Shown here one piece after another: positions 47,937 through 63,549 of a DNA stretch of 64,000 nt. The stretch's first letter is position 1; every line of letters begins with the position of its first letter. A program made the translations under genes and the position numbers. The DNA is from Pseudorasbora parva. Its lineage: Eukaryota; Chordata; Actinopteri; Cypriniformes; Gobionidae. The stretch is taken from the NCBI RefSeq assembly GCF_024679245.1, contig NC_090177.1:23633950-23697949 (forward strand), read 5' to 3'. The notes under the pieces are model-generated. The model worked only from the letters and a program-made list of their open reading frames with translations. It was not told where the DNA came from and ran no database searches.

Positions 47937-49304
47937 TGTGTGGTGAGATTTTATGTGTTCATGTCATTTTGGTTTGCTTTGATCGACACTACAGCTGCTG
48001 AGATGCAGAAGCTTTGTTAGAAGAAAGAGACGTGCAACTAGAGCTGGATGAGTGGTTACACCTATGATGATGATTGTTATTGATTGTCCTACTAGGCCAG
48101 ACTTGCATCAGCTCTTTGATCTTTCTCCTTGCTGTGAAAACCACTTCACTCTGAAATTCCATTTATTTTAAATATAAACCCTGATTTTCAAGGCTTGACA
48201 CATTCTGACTTTTCCTAAGTAATACTTATACTGTTATGCTCAATGTGAAAGGGCTGCAATTATACAGTGCTTGCAGGTATTATTGAAGTGTATTTTCCAT
48301 GACTTCACAACCTGTGCAAATGCTTATAGATATGGCACTCTCCATTAGTATAGCTTCCTAGGACCCAGAAAAAGTTTTTGAATTTTCTATTTTTTCCATA
48401 TTATTACAATTTTTTTAGAGCATAAGAAACAAATGGACACATTTTTTGGATGAAAAATTATATTTTATTCATATGTTATGATTTTTTCTGTAGTAGACAC
48501 CAGGACACCAGTTGTTAAAAATTGCATGTATATGCAAAAACAATTGGATTTATTTTTAATTTACCAATCACTTTTTTAACTTTCAGGATTATTTTTAAAC
48601 AAACTTTGTTTAAAGATGATTCTGAACTATGTTATGAAAGATATAACTGAATGCATTGATATACCATTTTACTTTATGCAATATGTGGGTAAAATGGCCA
48701 TACTTAAGTCATATTTTGATTAGAAACCCCATTACATTTTCCTGAGATGTTGATTTATAACAAACAATTAGAAAATGAATCAAATTAAATTATAATTACA
48801 AAATATTATCATATTTTTCATAAAAGTAAACATCATTGTCAGTCATTTTTAAAGACCAAGAAAATGTTGTTGTCCTGGTAAAACCTCCAAACATTTGGTA
48901 TCTGTGCAAAGCCCCCAATGTGCTCTTTGAAGGACATCCTGACTAAAACTGTGACGTGTATGATGTCACAAATTTACTAAAATATAATGTCCACTTCAGT
49001 GGACAAAAGTCTATTACTGGGGCCCAGGAGGGTAGTACCAAACAGGGCCTGTTTATTTTAACAAATGGTCACTAAAATCTTCAACCATCAACCTCAGTCG
49101 GTCAAATAAAATAACATTAGAGATTTTTTTTTTGTTCTCTTATTTTAGAATTTAGATTATTATTATTATTATTGAATATTGATAGTTTTAGACTAGTCGA
49201 CTGAATGGATCCCTAATAACTATTAGATTCATTTTAGGTTATATAGCGTTTTAAAAACACTGGGATTCAGTTCAAATTATTAGTATGAATCTGTTCTTTT
49301 AAGT
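47937..49304. other. ephb2 intron 3, AT-rich
   Basis: Nothing firm. TAGACTAGTCGACTGAATGG at 49190-49209 resembles the subterminal words of the hAT element at 46993 and may be a fragment of a relative. Confidence 0.35.
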
Positions 49305-50377
<1,073 letters not shown>

Positions 50378-51239
50378 TGGTTATTATTTAAAAAAAAAAT
50401 TTAGATGTGGAAATCAACAGCACTGTCTTAAATAATGTTTCATAGTTCAAATTCGTAATGCATAATCATACCATATCTGAGCTTATTGGGTTTAAATAAT
50501 GTATTATTTTTATGATGCAACTGAATGAAATTGCCTTGTGTCTTGCTCTTTTTTGTGGTATGCATGTCATTTTCTTGTATGTCATTAGCTTATGTCAACA
50601 TTCAGCGTGGTTTATTTAAAGGCCTCCATGGCAGAAGTGCTTTGCGTGTGTTGGACTGTGCATTGAAGCGGTTTGTTTTTGAGCTGACCTTTGTGTCTAA
50701 AGACGTTAGGCTTATGATAAGGGCAAATCTCAATTTTAGCTTTCCGAGTGTGTTCCTTGTTGCATTCAAGTCAAAACATTGTCATAAATGTAATTTTTGA
50801 CAAGGGCTTTTATAGGCTACAGTACAAATACTAAATGTATTGTTATAAGCAAGTACAAATTGTCCACAATCATTTCCCTTTTTCTTCTGAGAGACATGGA
50901 AACCTGTATCGAGATTAAAGGTGAGGCTTCATTGGAGCACAGGGTTAATCAATGCTGAGAGCTGGATGTCCACACCGGAGCTGCCTGGCCCTCATCTCTT
51001 TGATGGGAGGCAGGTGTCCTGTTGTCATCGATAAGGAGCTCATTGATCAAAGGCCCTTCAGGAGTCCAGTGCTCATCCATCAGACTCCAGTGGCCAGGCA
51101 ATGTCAAGGAAACGAGGACTGTCAGTGCCTCTCTTCCTCACACATCACCATGAAAGAAAGCGCTTCACTGGCCAGGCAAAAAAAAAAAAGGAGTCAACTA
51201 GAAGGGCTTTTTTGTTCCCTTTTTTATGTAGGCCCATAC
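50378..51239. other. ephb2 intron 3, apparently unique
   Basis: Contains a 91-codon frame at 50525 with a hydrophobic start that I do not accept as a gene. 50930-51170 has higher GC content than its surroundings. Confidence 0.35.
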
Positions 51240-51842
51240 TAAGGGCGATAAGAAAATCTTATTTCACGATATGAGAAACTCCATTTCACAATAGTGAAAT
51301 AGAACAATAGTGATATTGCATTCCCAAACACCAGGCATCCAAATGCAAGATGACATGAGAGCGTTTATTGTGCTTCGTCTGCATGCTCATTTATGATGTA
51401 GGAATAAACAGCCACATTGGTATCCCTGATTGCAGCAATTACCATTTTTATTACAGATATTTTGTGACAATCTTTTACTCTTGAACACATGGGATGGAAA
51501 TAGTGCTTTATTCCGGGGCTGCCCATTACTAAAGATTTTTTCTACAGACTTTACTGTATATCCTATGGGGTGGAGTATATGCCTATTCCTCACTCAAACG
51601 CATGCATAAAGCTTGCCGTAAAAGTAATGATTACGTATTTAAAAGTAATGATATTATTTAATCCGTGTAAAACATTTGTTTACTTTATACATTTTTTGTG
51701 TATTGTTTTAATTTAAATATTCAGTTTTTTTGTTTTAAGAAAAAGTTACTAAAAGTACATTTATTGCAATATCGTGTAAATATATTATACCGTGATAAAA
51801 GCTACAGCATGAAATTTTGATACCGTATTAGGTGACAGCCCT
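51240..51842. mobile_element. Possible hAT-type element (GACAGCCCTA end)
   Basis: The right end TACCGTATTAGGTGACAGCCCTA has hAT-like form. The left end (TAAGGGCGATAAGAAAATC) is weak and no matching 8-bp flanks are found. Confidence 0.4.
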
Positions 51843-53284
51843 ACTTTATTAACAAATGTTGTATGCAATATTCCAATTTTGTGCATAAGTTAACTTCCCA
51901 ACTTTGGGTGGACACATAGCTTATTACACAGACAGCAGTTGGTTTCTGATGTCTCTTTAAGACCGAATGCATCGATCCAATATACTGATAAACATCCGTT
52001 TTCTAATATAAGACAAAACTGTGTTTGCGTCAGCTCTCCACATGATGCACAGTGTGTCAATAGCTTGAAGTTGGAATATATATACTGGAATATATTTATA
52101 TATGAGATTTAAATGATACACCAGAATCTCTAATGATAACAACTTTAAATTGTTGACACAGTATGTCATCCAGCTCTAGCTGCACAGTGCCATAGAGGTA
52201 ATTTGAAAGCGTCAAAGGCCTCCAGCATGTCAAATCCCAGCTAATTGACCTACATGGGGAAGTAAATGACGCTTAAAACAGGCTGCCCATCGTCATCTCT
52301 GCTCACACATTGGCACACCTGCTTAAATGAGTGACAAAAGGCCCTTGTGGGGGGCACAGAGAAATAGGGCATGTAAGGTCTCTGTTGTGCAGCTGTGAAA
52401 TGGGGTTGGATCCCAAACTCCCCCATTGGCTGTTGGATTTAATTTTATGGAATTAATTTTATCTTCTCAACCAGCATCATAACTACCAAAAAAGGGATTT
52501 ATTGCAAAATCAAACATCAGCTTACAGAACCTATTGAGTAAGTAATTAGCATAAGTTCCAGCCTTATGTAGGCTAGTTCTCATTGTGTGTGGGTGGTTGA
52601 CATTTAGGGATGATTATTTAGGGAGAAAATGTAGTGAACAAGACAAGAAAATTATATAGTTTGCACTTACCCGTGGCTACTTAGAAAAGTGTATGATAAT
52701 TTGACTCTTTTTCTTCCTTTTTTTTTTTTAACTAATACAGCTTGTTTTTGCCACAGGTGGATATTGGTAACAACAGACTTTTTGAAAGACACAGTGGAAA
52801 AAACTAAACTAACACTAAACATATTAGAATTGAGTGTAATATATTTTTAAGGAAATGTTTTAAGGGCTATCTAGAATAGTGGCCTACAAAGTTTAAGAGA
52901 CAGGCACTGAAAGTAGTTGGCCCTCTATCTCAAGTTATGGTGGTTATGGCACCTTGTGATTGGCATGCATCATAACACATGCTACAGCATGTTTCATAGT
53001 TGTTTTGTGGCCTTTTTCAACACACCTAGGATACTTGCAGCATACACAATGCCACATAGCTACAGTGCGTTTAATATAACGCTGACCAAAGACGTAAATG
53101 CATATTCATGTGTAAGACAAAAAAAAAGAAAACTGACCATAGATCTGTAACTCTAAAAATAGGCCATGTCATGAAAAAGTTACAAGGCGAAAGTCTCTTT
53201 CTCCCTTCCAACGTCCTTCAGAGATCTTATATGTACTTCCTGGATGAGCACGGACTGCTGGTGTCACTTCACATTTTCTGATTT
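51843..53284. other. ephb2 intron 3, nothing recognised
   Basis: No firm repeat or gene. 52200-52430 has mixed composition. Confidence 0.35.
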
Positions 53285-53390
53285 GATCGCATCTAAATCT
53301 AAATTCAGTTGGCCAAATTTAATTTCTGTGAATGATGCAATTTAATTCACAGAAATTCAATTTGGCCAACTAAAAAATTTAGATGTGATC
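53285..53390. repeat. 106-bp hairpin
   Basis: Arms 53285-53333 and 53344-53390 pair over about 45 positions with a small indel. AGTTGGCCAAATTTAATTTC pairs with GAAATTCAATTTGGCCAACT. The loop is about 10 nt. Confidence 0.75.
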
Positions 53391-53569
53391 AGTCACTAGA
53401 AAGTGTTCCATTGGAGACCTGATTTATTTTATTTTTTTATTTTATTTTTTACAGTGTATATACATTTACATTTTGCCATTTTAAGTATTAACAACAATAT
53501 TAATAATTATTATTATTATAATTAATGTTTCAGTGTTTTCTTTTTGGTCCATATAATGAAAGCTAAAGG

Positions 53570-53650
53570 TGTCAAGTGTTATTCGTTTGGAACTACATGA
53601 GGATGACTAAATGATGACAGACTTTTCATTTTCATTCCATTCCTTTAAAC
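53570..53650. mobile_element. Angel-like right-end fragment
   Basis: GGAACTACATGAGGATGACT, AAATGATGACAGACTTTTCA and CATTCCTTTAAA match the MITE right end with substitutions. Confidence 0.55.
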
Positions 53651-54637
53651 TGTTGTTAAAGCCTGGTTAAAGTTGCTTACCTTCCCACTTTCCTCCCTCC
53701 ATAAAACAATGAACTCTCCAACAGTATATTAATTTAGCATTTGATCAATTTCACATTATCTAGTTTGACACAAAATGCATCAGCTTTGACTTTGCATGCT
53801 GCCTCCAGGGGAAGCGCAGTGCTTTGATTAATGTATATTTAACAGCTTACTGTCTTTTTGTGTTGGCAAAGGACACGATTAGCAGTATTGACTTGTTGCA
53901 AACAATTAAGAGGTTTAGCGAGCAGCCACCCTGAATTGATTTATCATTCCAGAACGTTGTTTAGATAAAGCTGTTTACTTGTGTGAAGCATATTTACCTT
54001 TATCATTTGGATACGTTATTTATCAAGCCTCTCAATCATCATCTGAACGCTTATACATTTTAGTTCATACCGAAGATCTGAGATTTAAATGCCCCATCTG
54101 AAGCCCTCACCACTGTCGGATCATTTTCATTGTTCGGTACTGCTGTGGGTTTTCTGCTAGCTCTGTCCCCAGCAGTGCCGCTGAATGACACATTCAGATA
54201 CAGTTGACAACCTCACAAAAGGAACACAGAGCATCTTAGATGCATGAAGTTGACGCCGCACAATAAGATCTGGTCCGGGTGTCATAACGTCAAATAAAAG
54301 AGCTTGTTCTATGAACATGGGGGTCTTTGTCTCAGGTAGAGGTTAGCAGATGGAGCTGACACCATTAATATTTACAACTCTAAATGAAATGAATACATTT
54401 GGACTGTCAGTCACGGCACAATGGAGGCAGTCAGCAGAAAAAAGCTCCCTGGAGAGCAGAGGCTTAGGCGTCTTTGAGCACTGAAATATTAACACCAAAT
54501 ACGATGAATGAATAAAACAAAATCACTCTCTGAGGGAAATAGCTTTGCAGGTAAACTGGGTGTGTTAAGGGTTTTCTTTTTTTGCTCTTTTCAGTTGTAC
54601 CGGGCCTTGGAAATGTAAATATGTTTTAGCATTTGTA
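53651..54637. other. Unique-looking block in ephb2 intron 3
   Basis: No repeat signatures. 53780-54300 has balanced composition and is one of the better candidate places for intronic enhancers. By appearance only. Confidence 0.25.
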
Positions 54638-55140
54638 TTAGGGATGTGCTCGAAGCCTAAATCCGAATATGGAAAGGCATGGAAAAGGAACGTATTTTAC
54701 GGAGTCCCTAGGGACATGGTTAGGCTTGCTGCGGTAGTCGGTTACATTACAGTACATAAGTTTTCACTTATCACGTGAAGATAGTAAGGAGAGATGACTG
54801 ACAGGATGATGTGGGAGGATTTGATGCACAACAGATCCTGAGTCTCACTGACAAATATCTTATCTTGTGAATGTGTGGTCAGTACCGCTGCTACCTATAC
54901 ACAGAGTACGCATGATTCAAAAACATGCATTTAATAAGCATATTTAGTCCCCTGCATATTGAATGCAGCTCCCAGATGCCTGCAAATGATATGCAATAAT
55001 TACCCAACTATGTAATTGCGAGATAATGCAAAAGCATTAAATTATATATTTTTTTGTCATCACCATGTCCCTTTAGGGGCTCCCTAGAATGTGTCATTTC
55101 CTTTCCGAACATAGTATTCAGCTTTGTGCACAAGGAATAG
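54638..55140. mobile_element. 503-bp fold-back MITE
   Basis: Left arm: TTAGGGATGTGCTCGAAGCC, CCGAATATGGAAAGG and GGAGTCCCTAGGGACATGG. The right arm has CCATGTCCCTTTAGGGGCTC, CCTTTCCGAACATAGTATTC and GTGCACAAGGAATA in inverse order. Confidence 0.7.
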
Positions 55141-56694
55141 TGTGACCTAAAAATCACTACTTGGAGAGGTAACACACCTTGGAGGCAGCCTGGAAGCTTT
55201 TTTTGGTCCTACATTTATCAGACATACAAAAAGCTGATGTGCAAAAATAAAAAATTGATGTAAAAAATAAAGCTCACAATGAAAATCAATCCATAATGGC
55301 ACTTCAACAGTGCTCCTGTACTGCAGTCACAATGAACAAATTGAGGTATGTTTCTCTCTGTGGTTATCAGGTGCTAGTTGGAAGAGTCCTCTCATGATGC
55401 TAATGAAAGCACAGAATATGCTTTATTTCATAGAATATGGTTGTTTGCTCTTTGCTGTCATACATTTAATGCCTGACTGAGTATTTGAATATTTTCAGCC
55501 TCATTGCATTGGTATTGTTTACTTTTATTTTAACTTTTTGTTAAATTCAATAATTGTATCCCTTAAAAATGATATTTGATCACCTAAATGACATATTTAT
55601 ACCTTAAAATAGCTTGAATGTAACTCTACACCATTGCTTCATTTATTATGTGGACTGAATTCTGAATTATTATATGAATATGAAAATTAGCCCCATAACC
55701 ATACACTCACACCAACTTAGAGATTCAGTCGGTCAAATTTACTGTAGCAAACGCTGCACAATTGCAAGTGGATATACTAGTTTAATTTAGCCTTTATGTT
55801 TGAACCAGAAACAAATGATTCAGAAGAAGGGGAAGAGTGAATTATACTGGATCGTAACAAGTCGATGCTTCAGAATGGTAATGTGTTTTATGTATCGCTC
55901 ACGACAACCTCGGACACATAATGGTAATTCATATGAATAGCCTTTAGCTTGACTACATTATCAAACAGCTTATAATGTGTTGCTAATGTTACACCAACCA
56001 TGTTCCCATGAGTCAGACATCATAACATAATAATATACATTGATTCACCCACTATATTGCTATAAATGCACCTGATTTTCATATCAATAGAAAAATATCC
56101 TGGGATAACCTGGCTCTTCTTGAGACTTTCCAGAGCATGCGCTCATAATTAATGATATGCTAAAGCACATTGCTGTGATTGGTTACTACAAGGTAGTTTG
56201 TGACGTCAAAAACCCGTGTTTTTTAAAACCATGTTGTTTGGTTCACTGCAGTTTTAAAGAGAAAATACTTGGAAATAGTGTTGACTTATGAATTTGCACT
56301 TTGTATTAAAAACACCACATAGACATACAAACAACATTTAAAAACTCCTTTTCACCACATGTACTGTCGCCATTTTAGGCCAAGTCACCATTATACCAAA
56401 CTTACACTTAATATTCCCAGCCTATAATTTAATAAACTACGTGACAGGCATTATTGAATGTTATTTTGCGGGTTTTAGTGAAAATTGCTGGATGGAAGGA
56501 CCTGTCGTCTGCAAGAAGGTTTGTTAAAATGGCGAAATCTTGGCATTCGGTTTTGGATATTGCTCGTGTACAATGTGGAAGACTAGTGAGTATTTTGACA
56601 GAAGGATGAAAATCACCTGAATGTAGGTCCACCTTAAAACAGCATCTTAAGACATGGATGAGACCTCCAACCTTCAATTTCATCTTATACCGTA
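55141..56694. other. ephb2 intron 3, nothing recognised
   Basis: AT-rich sequence with no gene or firm repeat identified. Confidence 0.35.
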
Positions 56695-57185
56695 AGAAAA
56701 CTGCTTTGAATAAACTATTATCTACTGCAAAAAAACATCATGCATTTGCCAAAGAAAATAAGTACTGGAGTGTTGAAGATTTGAGCCATGTTCTGCAGGT
56801 CAAAATTGAACAACCTAGCATTGGGTGGTGACGACTGAGTGTTTTAATACCAAATGCATGCATGACACTATTAACCAGGGCAAAGGAAATCTAATGGTAT
56901 TGGGGACGCATGTCTGCAGCAGGTGTTGAAAGGAAAGATTCTGCACTTTGAAAATGGACCAATACTTGGGAATCCTGCTGAATACAATGTAGCCAAGTGT
57001 AGAGGATATGTTGGGAGGTCAATGATCCCAAAAACGTTAAACGCAATAAGTGTTCATGCTCAGCATTTGGAAGTCCTCAAGCCTGACCTTACAGCCATTG
57101 AAAACCTGTGGGAAATGATACACCCGAATTGTGATCATTCATGCGTAAAGTTTAAAAGAGTTTAACAGTCAATTCCCAGAAGCAT
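56695..57185 (+). pseudogene. Second Tc1-like transposase pseudogene
   Basis: Shifted frames give FAKENKYWSVED, SHVL, MSAAGV, KMDQYLGILL and, near the end, LKPDLTAIENLWEMI, the counterpart of the transposase phrase S-P-D-L-N-P-I-E-x-L-W. Many stops and frameshifts. An older, different Tc1 lineage from the copy at 45165. Confidence 0.8.
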
Positions 57186-60100
57186 GGCTACTGCAATCAA
57201 AAACAAGGGGAACCAACATAATATTAATAACTGATTACACTGTAGTGAATGTAAGCTTTATTTCATGTGAGCTTTTAGTTTTTCTAAGCATTTTTTTTTT
57301 TTGCATAATACAATATTGCAAATATATTTAATTATATGCTGCTGTTTGCATTTCTTGCTAAATATTTTTTTCTTTTGACCTTTCTATCACAATATTTTCA
57401 AAAAATGTTCTTTCAGCAACAAATCGGCATATGATTTCTGAAGACTGGAGTAATGGCTGCTGATTCCACTTTTTCTGATTCCATGAATAAATTACATTTT
57501 AAAATATATTAAAATAGAAAATGGTTATTATAAATTGTTATATTTCACAGTATTACAGTTTTTTATCATCATTACGTCTCTCAGCACTTTATGTACAAAT
57601 ACTTATATTTACTGATGAGATTGCGTTGACATTTGTTACTCGTAAAAATGAGCAAGGCCCTTTCTCAGTTAAATCCAGCACAGACATTAAGTGTTTAATG
57701 TTGTGGCCAGAGCATATTTTTCAATAGACACAACAAAAAAGATCAGTTTTTGTTATTTAAATGAGCCTGTCAGTATTTTAAAGGGTTGTTTTCTTCTTTC
57801 TGGATGGTACACCCTACATGTCCTTCAACTCAATCTGGCTATGGCCCATAATTATTCAGATTCCAGACATTAGTGATGATAAAGGCATGAAAGCGTCTAT
57901 TAACGACTCTGCTCTCTAGAGTTTCCTCTGCTTTATTCTTGTGGTTTATGTTCAGATCCCTCAAGCATGTGTCTTGGCCAGCCGCCCCTCGGATTACACT
58001 TCTAGCTCGGGCACTGCTCGGCCATGTTTGCTCTCCGGGCACAGAGGGGAGGATTCCTGTGCCTCTCAGGCTCCGTCCTGTCCTGCTGGGTAATCCCGTC
58101 CATGTTGTAAGAATTCAAGTTTTATCTGAATCTTCTGTTGTGCTCAGCCATGGTGATGAAAGTCTGGGAGAGTTCCCTCACACATCGGTGGGAATTAATG
58201 ACCTTGTCTGAGGATGAAAGCAAGATGTTAGCTCGAACTAGTACATGGTACAGCTGTCGTCATTGTTCTGTAAGAATGTACAGTACAGGACTTCGATGAC
58301 TTCAGTATTTTAAGGATTTAAGTGCATTAGTGTCCTGAATTAAGAACTTGTTCAAGCTGTTACTTCTTGACATTTTATGAAGACATAATACTCTTGGACA
58401 CATGTTAGACATATGCACTTGTACATTTCTAGACCAAACATAGCATATCAGATGCTAACTTCTCACGCTATAATACATTTCCTTTTTCAGTAAAATATCA
58501 AAACATCTTTAAAACAGGATAAATTAGCTTGAGAAGAAAGAGGGGAAAAAATAAGACTCAATTTAAAACAATTTATTGGAGATAAATGTTGTTGTTGCCT
58601 ATGTTGAGAAATGTATGATATACAAATAAGATTAGACAATTAGAAAATAAGGCAAAAAAAATGCAAGGTGTCAATTTACTGAACAATTGCTGTATTCACA
58701 AAAGTCAGCACAAAAAATAATTTGCCTGGTTAAATGCATGCTTCTCTATTGCCGCCCACAGAATTCTGTTTAAAAGAAATGTTTATGTGCAGCTTCTATT
58801 GATCCGGACAGCAGTAATTCATCAAATGATGATCATTAACCTAGAAGAGCATCATAACTGGGCATATATCCAGACGTATAGTGTAGACCTAGCACATTTC
58901 GATTTTTTTCGTTGTTTTTTTTTCTCTTTAGAGCCAAATAGCCAGTTGAGGTGCTTCTGCAACTAAGCGCTTGGAACTGTCCTGCAAACTATGGTGTTTT
59001 TATATTAAAAATGATTTAATCAAGTTTTTGGGCATGTTTGCACTATTACTTTTTCATAATTAATTTATTGAATTGGTGGAACAACTAAAACCGTATGTGC
59101 AAATAAATGATGATATTAGTGGGTGTACTTCATTTTTGGTTTACCTACTTCTTTCCTTCGAAATGTTAACAAGCTTCTACGGGCATCATTGGAGGCTTAC
59201 TGTGGAGATTGTTTATACATTCTTGAGATGATCTCTTCATAGTTGTGTTTACTGACAGTTCTGCTATAGCCACTCCACTCCGTTTCATCACAGGCTGTCT
59301 GACTGTGTCTTCACTGTGACCATATTTCAGGTTCCTATATATCACTGCAATAATGATCCAGCCACAGACTCTTAAGTATTTGCATATTTAAATGCTACTC
59401 ACTTTGAAGGGTTTGGGAAACATGGATCCTCAGGTAAGAGGCTCATTACCATAGTAACTCCTTAAATTCTTCATTCACCTTGATATGGAGATGACAGGCA
59501 GTATAGTACAGATGAGTTCAGTCCTTCACCCCCATTAAACAAGTGAACTCCCCTGTGTGAATCCTGAGATGAGTTCAGCAGGTTGACACGGCACCTCTAA
59601 TGGATATTAATGTCTCTGCAACCGGCTCCTTTGCCAAGGAGGGTTACAGACACATCTGTGCCCTCAAGTTGGCCAAGAAAATGGTTGGAGAGGGCTTACA
59701 AAAGACTGCAACCATATCTTACTGCATGAAATTATGCCTGTCAACGTAAAAGGCCTGCGATGTCAGTCTCCGCATTGTCTGAGGAAGAATTTACCTTTTT
59801 CTCTGCTGCAGATTTGATTTCCTCACTCTCAACCGCTGTGATCTCAGGCTGTGCATTTTGAGCCGGGCAGCTTGTTTATGAAGCGACAATATGCTGGTGG
59901 AGTCATATAGTGTAAGCTTGATTCATCCTACTGATTGATGAAGATGCAAAAGTCTCTACCATAAAAGCTTCAAAACACATTTTTCATGCAATTTAGTGGT
60001 ATTTAGGTCGTCATGTTTTGAAGACATTTTGCTGTCATTTGAGTTGTAGAATTGGCAATGTTTCTGTGTTCTTAAATCTTTTTTGTTTCTTTTTCATGCA

Positions 60101-60889
60101 CTGACTCATAAGCAACTCCCTTTTAAAATGTTTTTTCCTGCCTTCATAGACTGACTAATCCACAAGCCAGTAGCATTTGAGTCCGCACTGTGAAGGACCA
60201 TTTCATTTGTTGGACCTACTGAACGAATGCACTAAATGAGTCTGTGTTTTGAGTCTCTAAGTGGAAACACTGAACAAACTAGGGCATCTCATTAGGAAAT
60301 GAAATGAACAACTTAGGACGTGTTGTTCATGAGTGAGTTGGCGTTTCGAGTCTAAACAAGACGCAAACTGGGACATGGCATTTGTGAATGAGCAATAGTG
60401 ACCAATAGTGTGTGAATGAAAGAGGGCATGTTGGTCATTCAGTACGAAATATGAGTCAATCTTGGGTGGACGAATTCTCCTAATTATTTATGTCTGAAAA
60501 TGACTGCTGGTACACAATTAAAATGAAGTTTTTAATAACACATGATCAATTGTTTTCATGCAGCTTGATAAAACCATATAACCATCTTTTTAATAAGTAA
60601 GACACTCAGTTATTAGGCATTGATTCTGATTCTGCGATTGATTCTGCGTTTTTGAACAATTCTGTTGAGTGAATTATTTATTCGATGACTCAATTCACCA
60701 CCTACAGGTAATGGTGAAAAAAGGAGTGAAGGCGCGGTCACATTAGTCCAATTTCAGTGAAATATCTGCAAAAAAAGAAGCTCACTATCAGTATTGTAGC
60801 AATGTTTGAACCACCATTCACACAGAAAAAGTCCCTTTAAAAACAAGAATTCTGTTGGTCATCGTGGCGAATTTCTGTAAAAAAACAAA
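57186..60889. other. ephb2 intron 3, long stretch without recognised repeats
   Basis: 3.7 kb with no transposon end that I know. 57850-58240 is GC-richer and repeat-free, as is 59440-59830. No coding signature supports an exon. Confidence 0.3.
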
Positions 60890-61622
60890 CAATGTAAAAT
60901 TAGTGTGGGGAAATCCAACGGGTTAATGAAGGGGCTTCTGAAGCAAAGGGATGCGCTTGTGTAAAGAAAATATTTAAATAAAGAAAATATTTAAAACTTA
61001 AAAAACTAAAATAACTAGCTTCCGGCAGATGGCCTACGCAAGTCGACTTATGGCAAAAGAGTAACTCCTGACACGATATATGACACAGGATGTAGGAGTA
61101 TCGCAAGCTCTGACGCCTCTCGAGGTTCAAACAAATAGGGCTGGGCAACAAACTCAAGCCCCTCTTCTCTTATATCGAAATCCTCTGGCATTTCTTTTCT
61201 CGTTTTAGACTTCAATTTTTTTTAGGTGACTTCTAGATGTTTTGTTTTGCTCTATCCTATGCACTTTCGCGTTTGTCAATACACATGCGTCAGCTCTTTC
61301 ACCCTAAATCAATATGTACGCCGTCTGTCGGAAGCTAGTTATTTTAGTTTATAAAGTTTTAAATATGGACATTTTTCTCACACAAACATCACTTCGCTTC
61401 GGAAGACCTTTATTAGCCCCTCGGAGCTGTGTGAAGCAGTTATGATGGATAGATGCACTTTTATGGACTTTATCTGCCATTTATAATGTTTGGATTAGAA
61501 TGCATTTTTTATATATAATTTGTATGAAAGAAGAATGTCATATACACCTAGGATGACTTGAGGGGCAATAAATCATGGGCTATTTTTTTTTTTTTTTTTT
61601 TTTGGTGAACTATCCCTTTAAG
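60890..61622. mobile_element. 742-bp fold-back MITE family, copy 2 (left-truncated)
   Basis: GGGTTAATGAAGGGGCTTCT, GAATGTCATATACACCTAGG and GGTGAACTATCCCTTTAAGG follow 2966-3707 in order. It has a T21 tract near 61585. The left terminal roughly 180 bp are absent. Confidence 0.8.
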
Positions 61623-63549
61623 GCTCACTGAAGAAATCAATGAAAGGAATCTTTTGATTTTCAATAAAAATTAAATAAAAATAACAAGTTCTCTAAATCA
61701 AAGTCACCATAACTCTAAAACAACCAGTAATGGCATCGCAATACAGAATTGTTTGGCGATGCCATTATACAGTTGTTGTCTTGCATTGGTCTGCCAAACG
61801 GATGGTCCCAACCCAAACTCACACCCTTGATTGAGCTAGATTGGGCTGTATCCCCAGTAGATTTGACACTTTTTGCGAGAATCAACCTAGATAGAGAGTC
61901 CTAGAGAGTTCTCAGCATTTAAGATAATAAGGGAGAAAGTATTTTAACAGTGAGAAAATTACACACCTTTAAATTAGTACGTTTGTGTTTAAGAGGCATG
62001 AAAATGTCTTTCACCGAAGGATAAACTGTTATACCAAGGCAATTAAAGTATTTTCTGATTTTCCCTGATGCAAAATGTGCCTCATAAAAGTGTAAGACTG
62101 TTCACAAGAATTAAGATAAACAGATCGGTAAGATTATAAAAAATGTGCGCTGCCACAAAGGTCTTTAATCGATTTCTCCCAGAATTCCATTAGCACCTAC
62201 TTAAATACTCTAGTCATGTACAGTGCTCGGCACACGAATCTAATATGTCGCCAGGATATTGTTCTTCTGTCGTTCTCCCTCTCGCACAGCAAAATCTCTA
62301 TTGTGGAGCCCTGTGGTACCACAGATTTAATTCCACTCCTGTACACTGTCACTCACACCCACTCTGCCTCATTCAACTGTAACCAACACCTCATTCACCA
62401 CGTCCACCCCTCTAACTCACTGTGATGTGTGAGCGTGTAAGCCTTATATTCCTTCTGGCAGAAAGAGAATGTTCTGTCATCAATCATAGGCTGAGAGCGC
62501 CAGCCAAGAGTAATGTTTTACTGTCAAAGCCATTTGGGGTATTAGGCTAATAGAATGAGTTTCATTGTACTTCCTAGAACACACTTTGCTCTTGGTAAGT
62601 GTTGATTGCTTTGCACCTGCAGATGATATGTGACACATATTACATCTACCCTCAATCTTTGATTTATTTCCAACCGGAGTCATTGGGCTATTTCTGTGTG
62701 GTGCAAACGCTTGTATTATTGTGTGGAGGTTATTTTGGCCGAGGGGCAGATGTGGCAGCTGTTGACTGATTTGCTTTGAGCAAATAAAGGATGCTGTCCG
62801 TGACTGCGAAAATGTGCGAGTTTTGATTTTGTCAAAACACTGCATGACTATCTCTGCAGGCGCATGACAAGATGGGGTAGTCCTTTTTTAAAAGTATATT
62901 CTAAATTATGAATGCGATAACGTCCCGGTTCACTCAAGTGTCCCAGTTTCATGAGGTATCTCCCAACTTTTCACTAAAAATGTAAATATGTCACAGTTTC
63001 AGCGTCAATGACTTATAAAGGAATAGTGCACCCAAAAATTTAAAATCAGTCATTTATGCTGATGAACTTTCTATTTATCAAAGAATCCAGATTTTTTTTT
63101 TTTAACGGGTATCATGGTTTCCACAAGTGTTTTCAACATTGGTTTAATAAGTTATTGTTTCTTGAACCTTAAATACATTTTCAGCAAATCAGTTTGCATG
63201 TATGGTTGTCATAACAATAACTTCACGTTGCTCATAACAATAACTCTGCTGCTCCTCGTCATACTATCAGTGCAGCCTGCTTGTCACATTAGCTAAACAG
63301 CTGGAATAATGCCCATAAAACATGTGGAGTTACACTTTATATGCATTTTTTTGTTATTTAAAAACATTTTTTTGAATTTGATTCTGTTCAGACATTTTGG
63401 GAAACCTGATTATATAATAAAAGTTGATAATAGGAAAAGTCGATTATATAGGAAAATAAATAAAACCCACAAGGTGTAAAATAAATACAACATGACATTA
63501 ATATAATAAGCTACACATAAAGTAATACACATTTACTGACATATTGATA
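61623..63549. other. ephb2 intron 3, nothing firm
   Basis: A short MITE-like phrase (AAAGGAATAGTGCACCCAAA at 63017) suggests a decayed left end. 62220-62860 appears unique. No gene. Confidence 0.35.

Noticed and set aside
50525..50800. 91-codon frame with a signal-peptide-like start
   Set aside because: The hydrophobic start arises easily in T-rich intron. No domain, no cysteine pattern, no promoter or poly(A) signal and no splice context.
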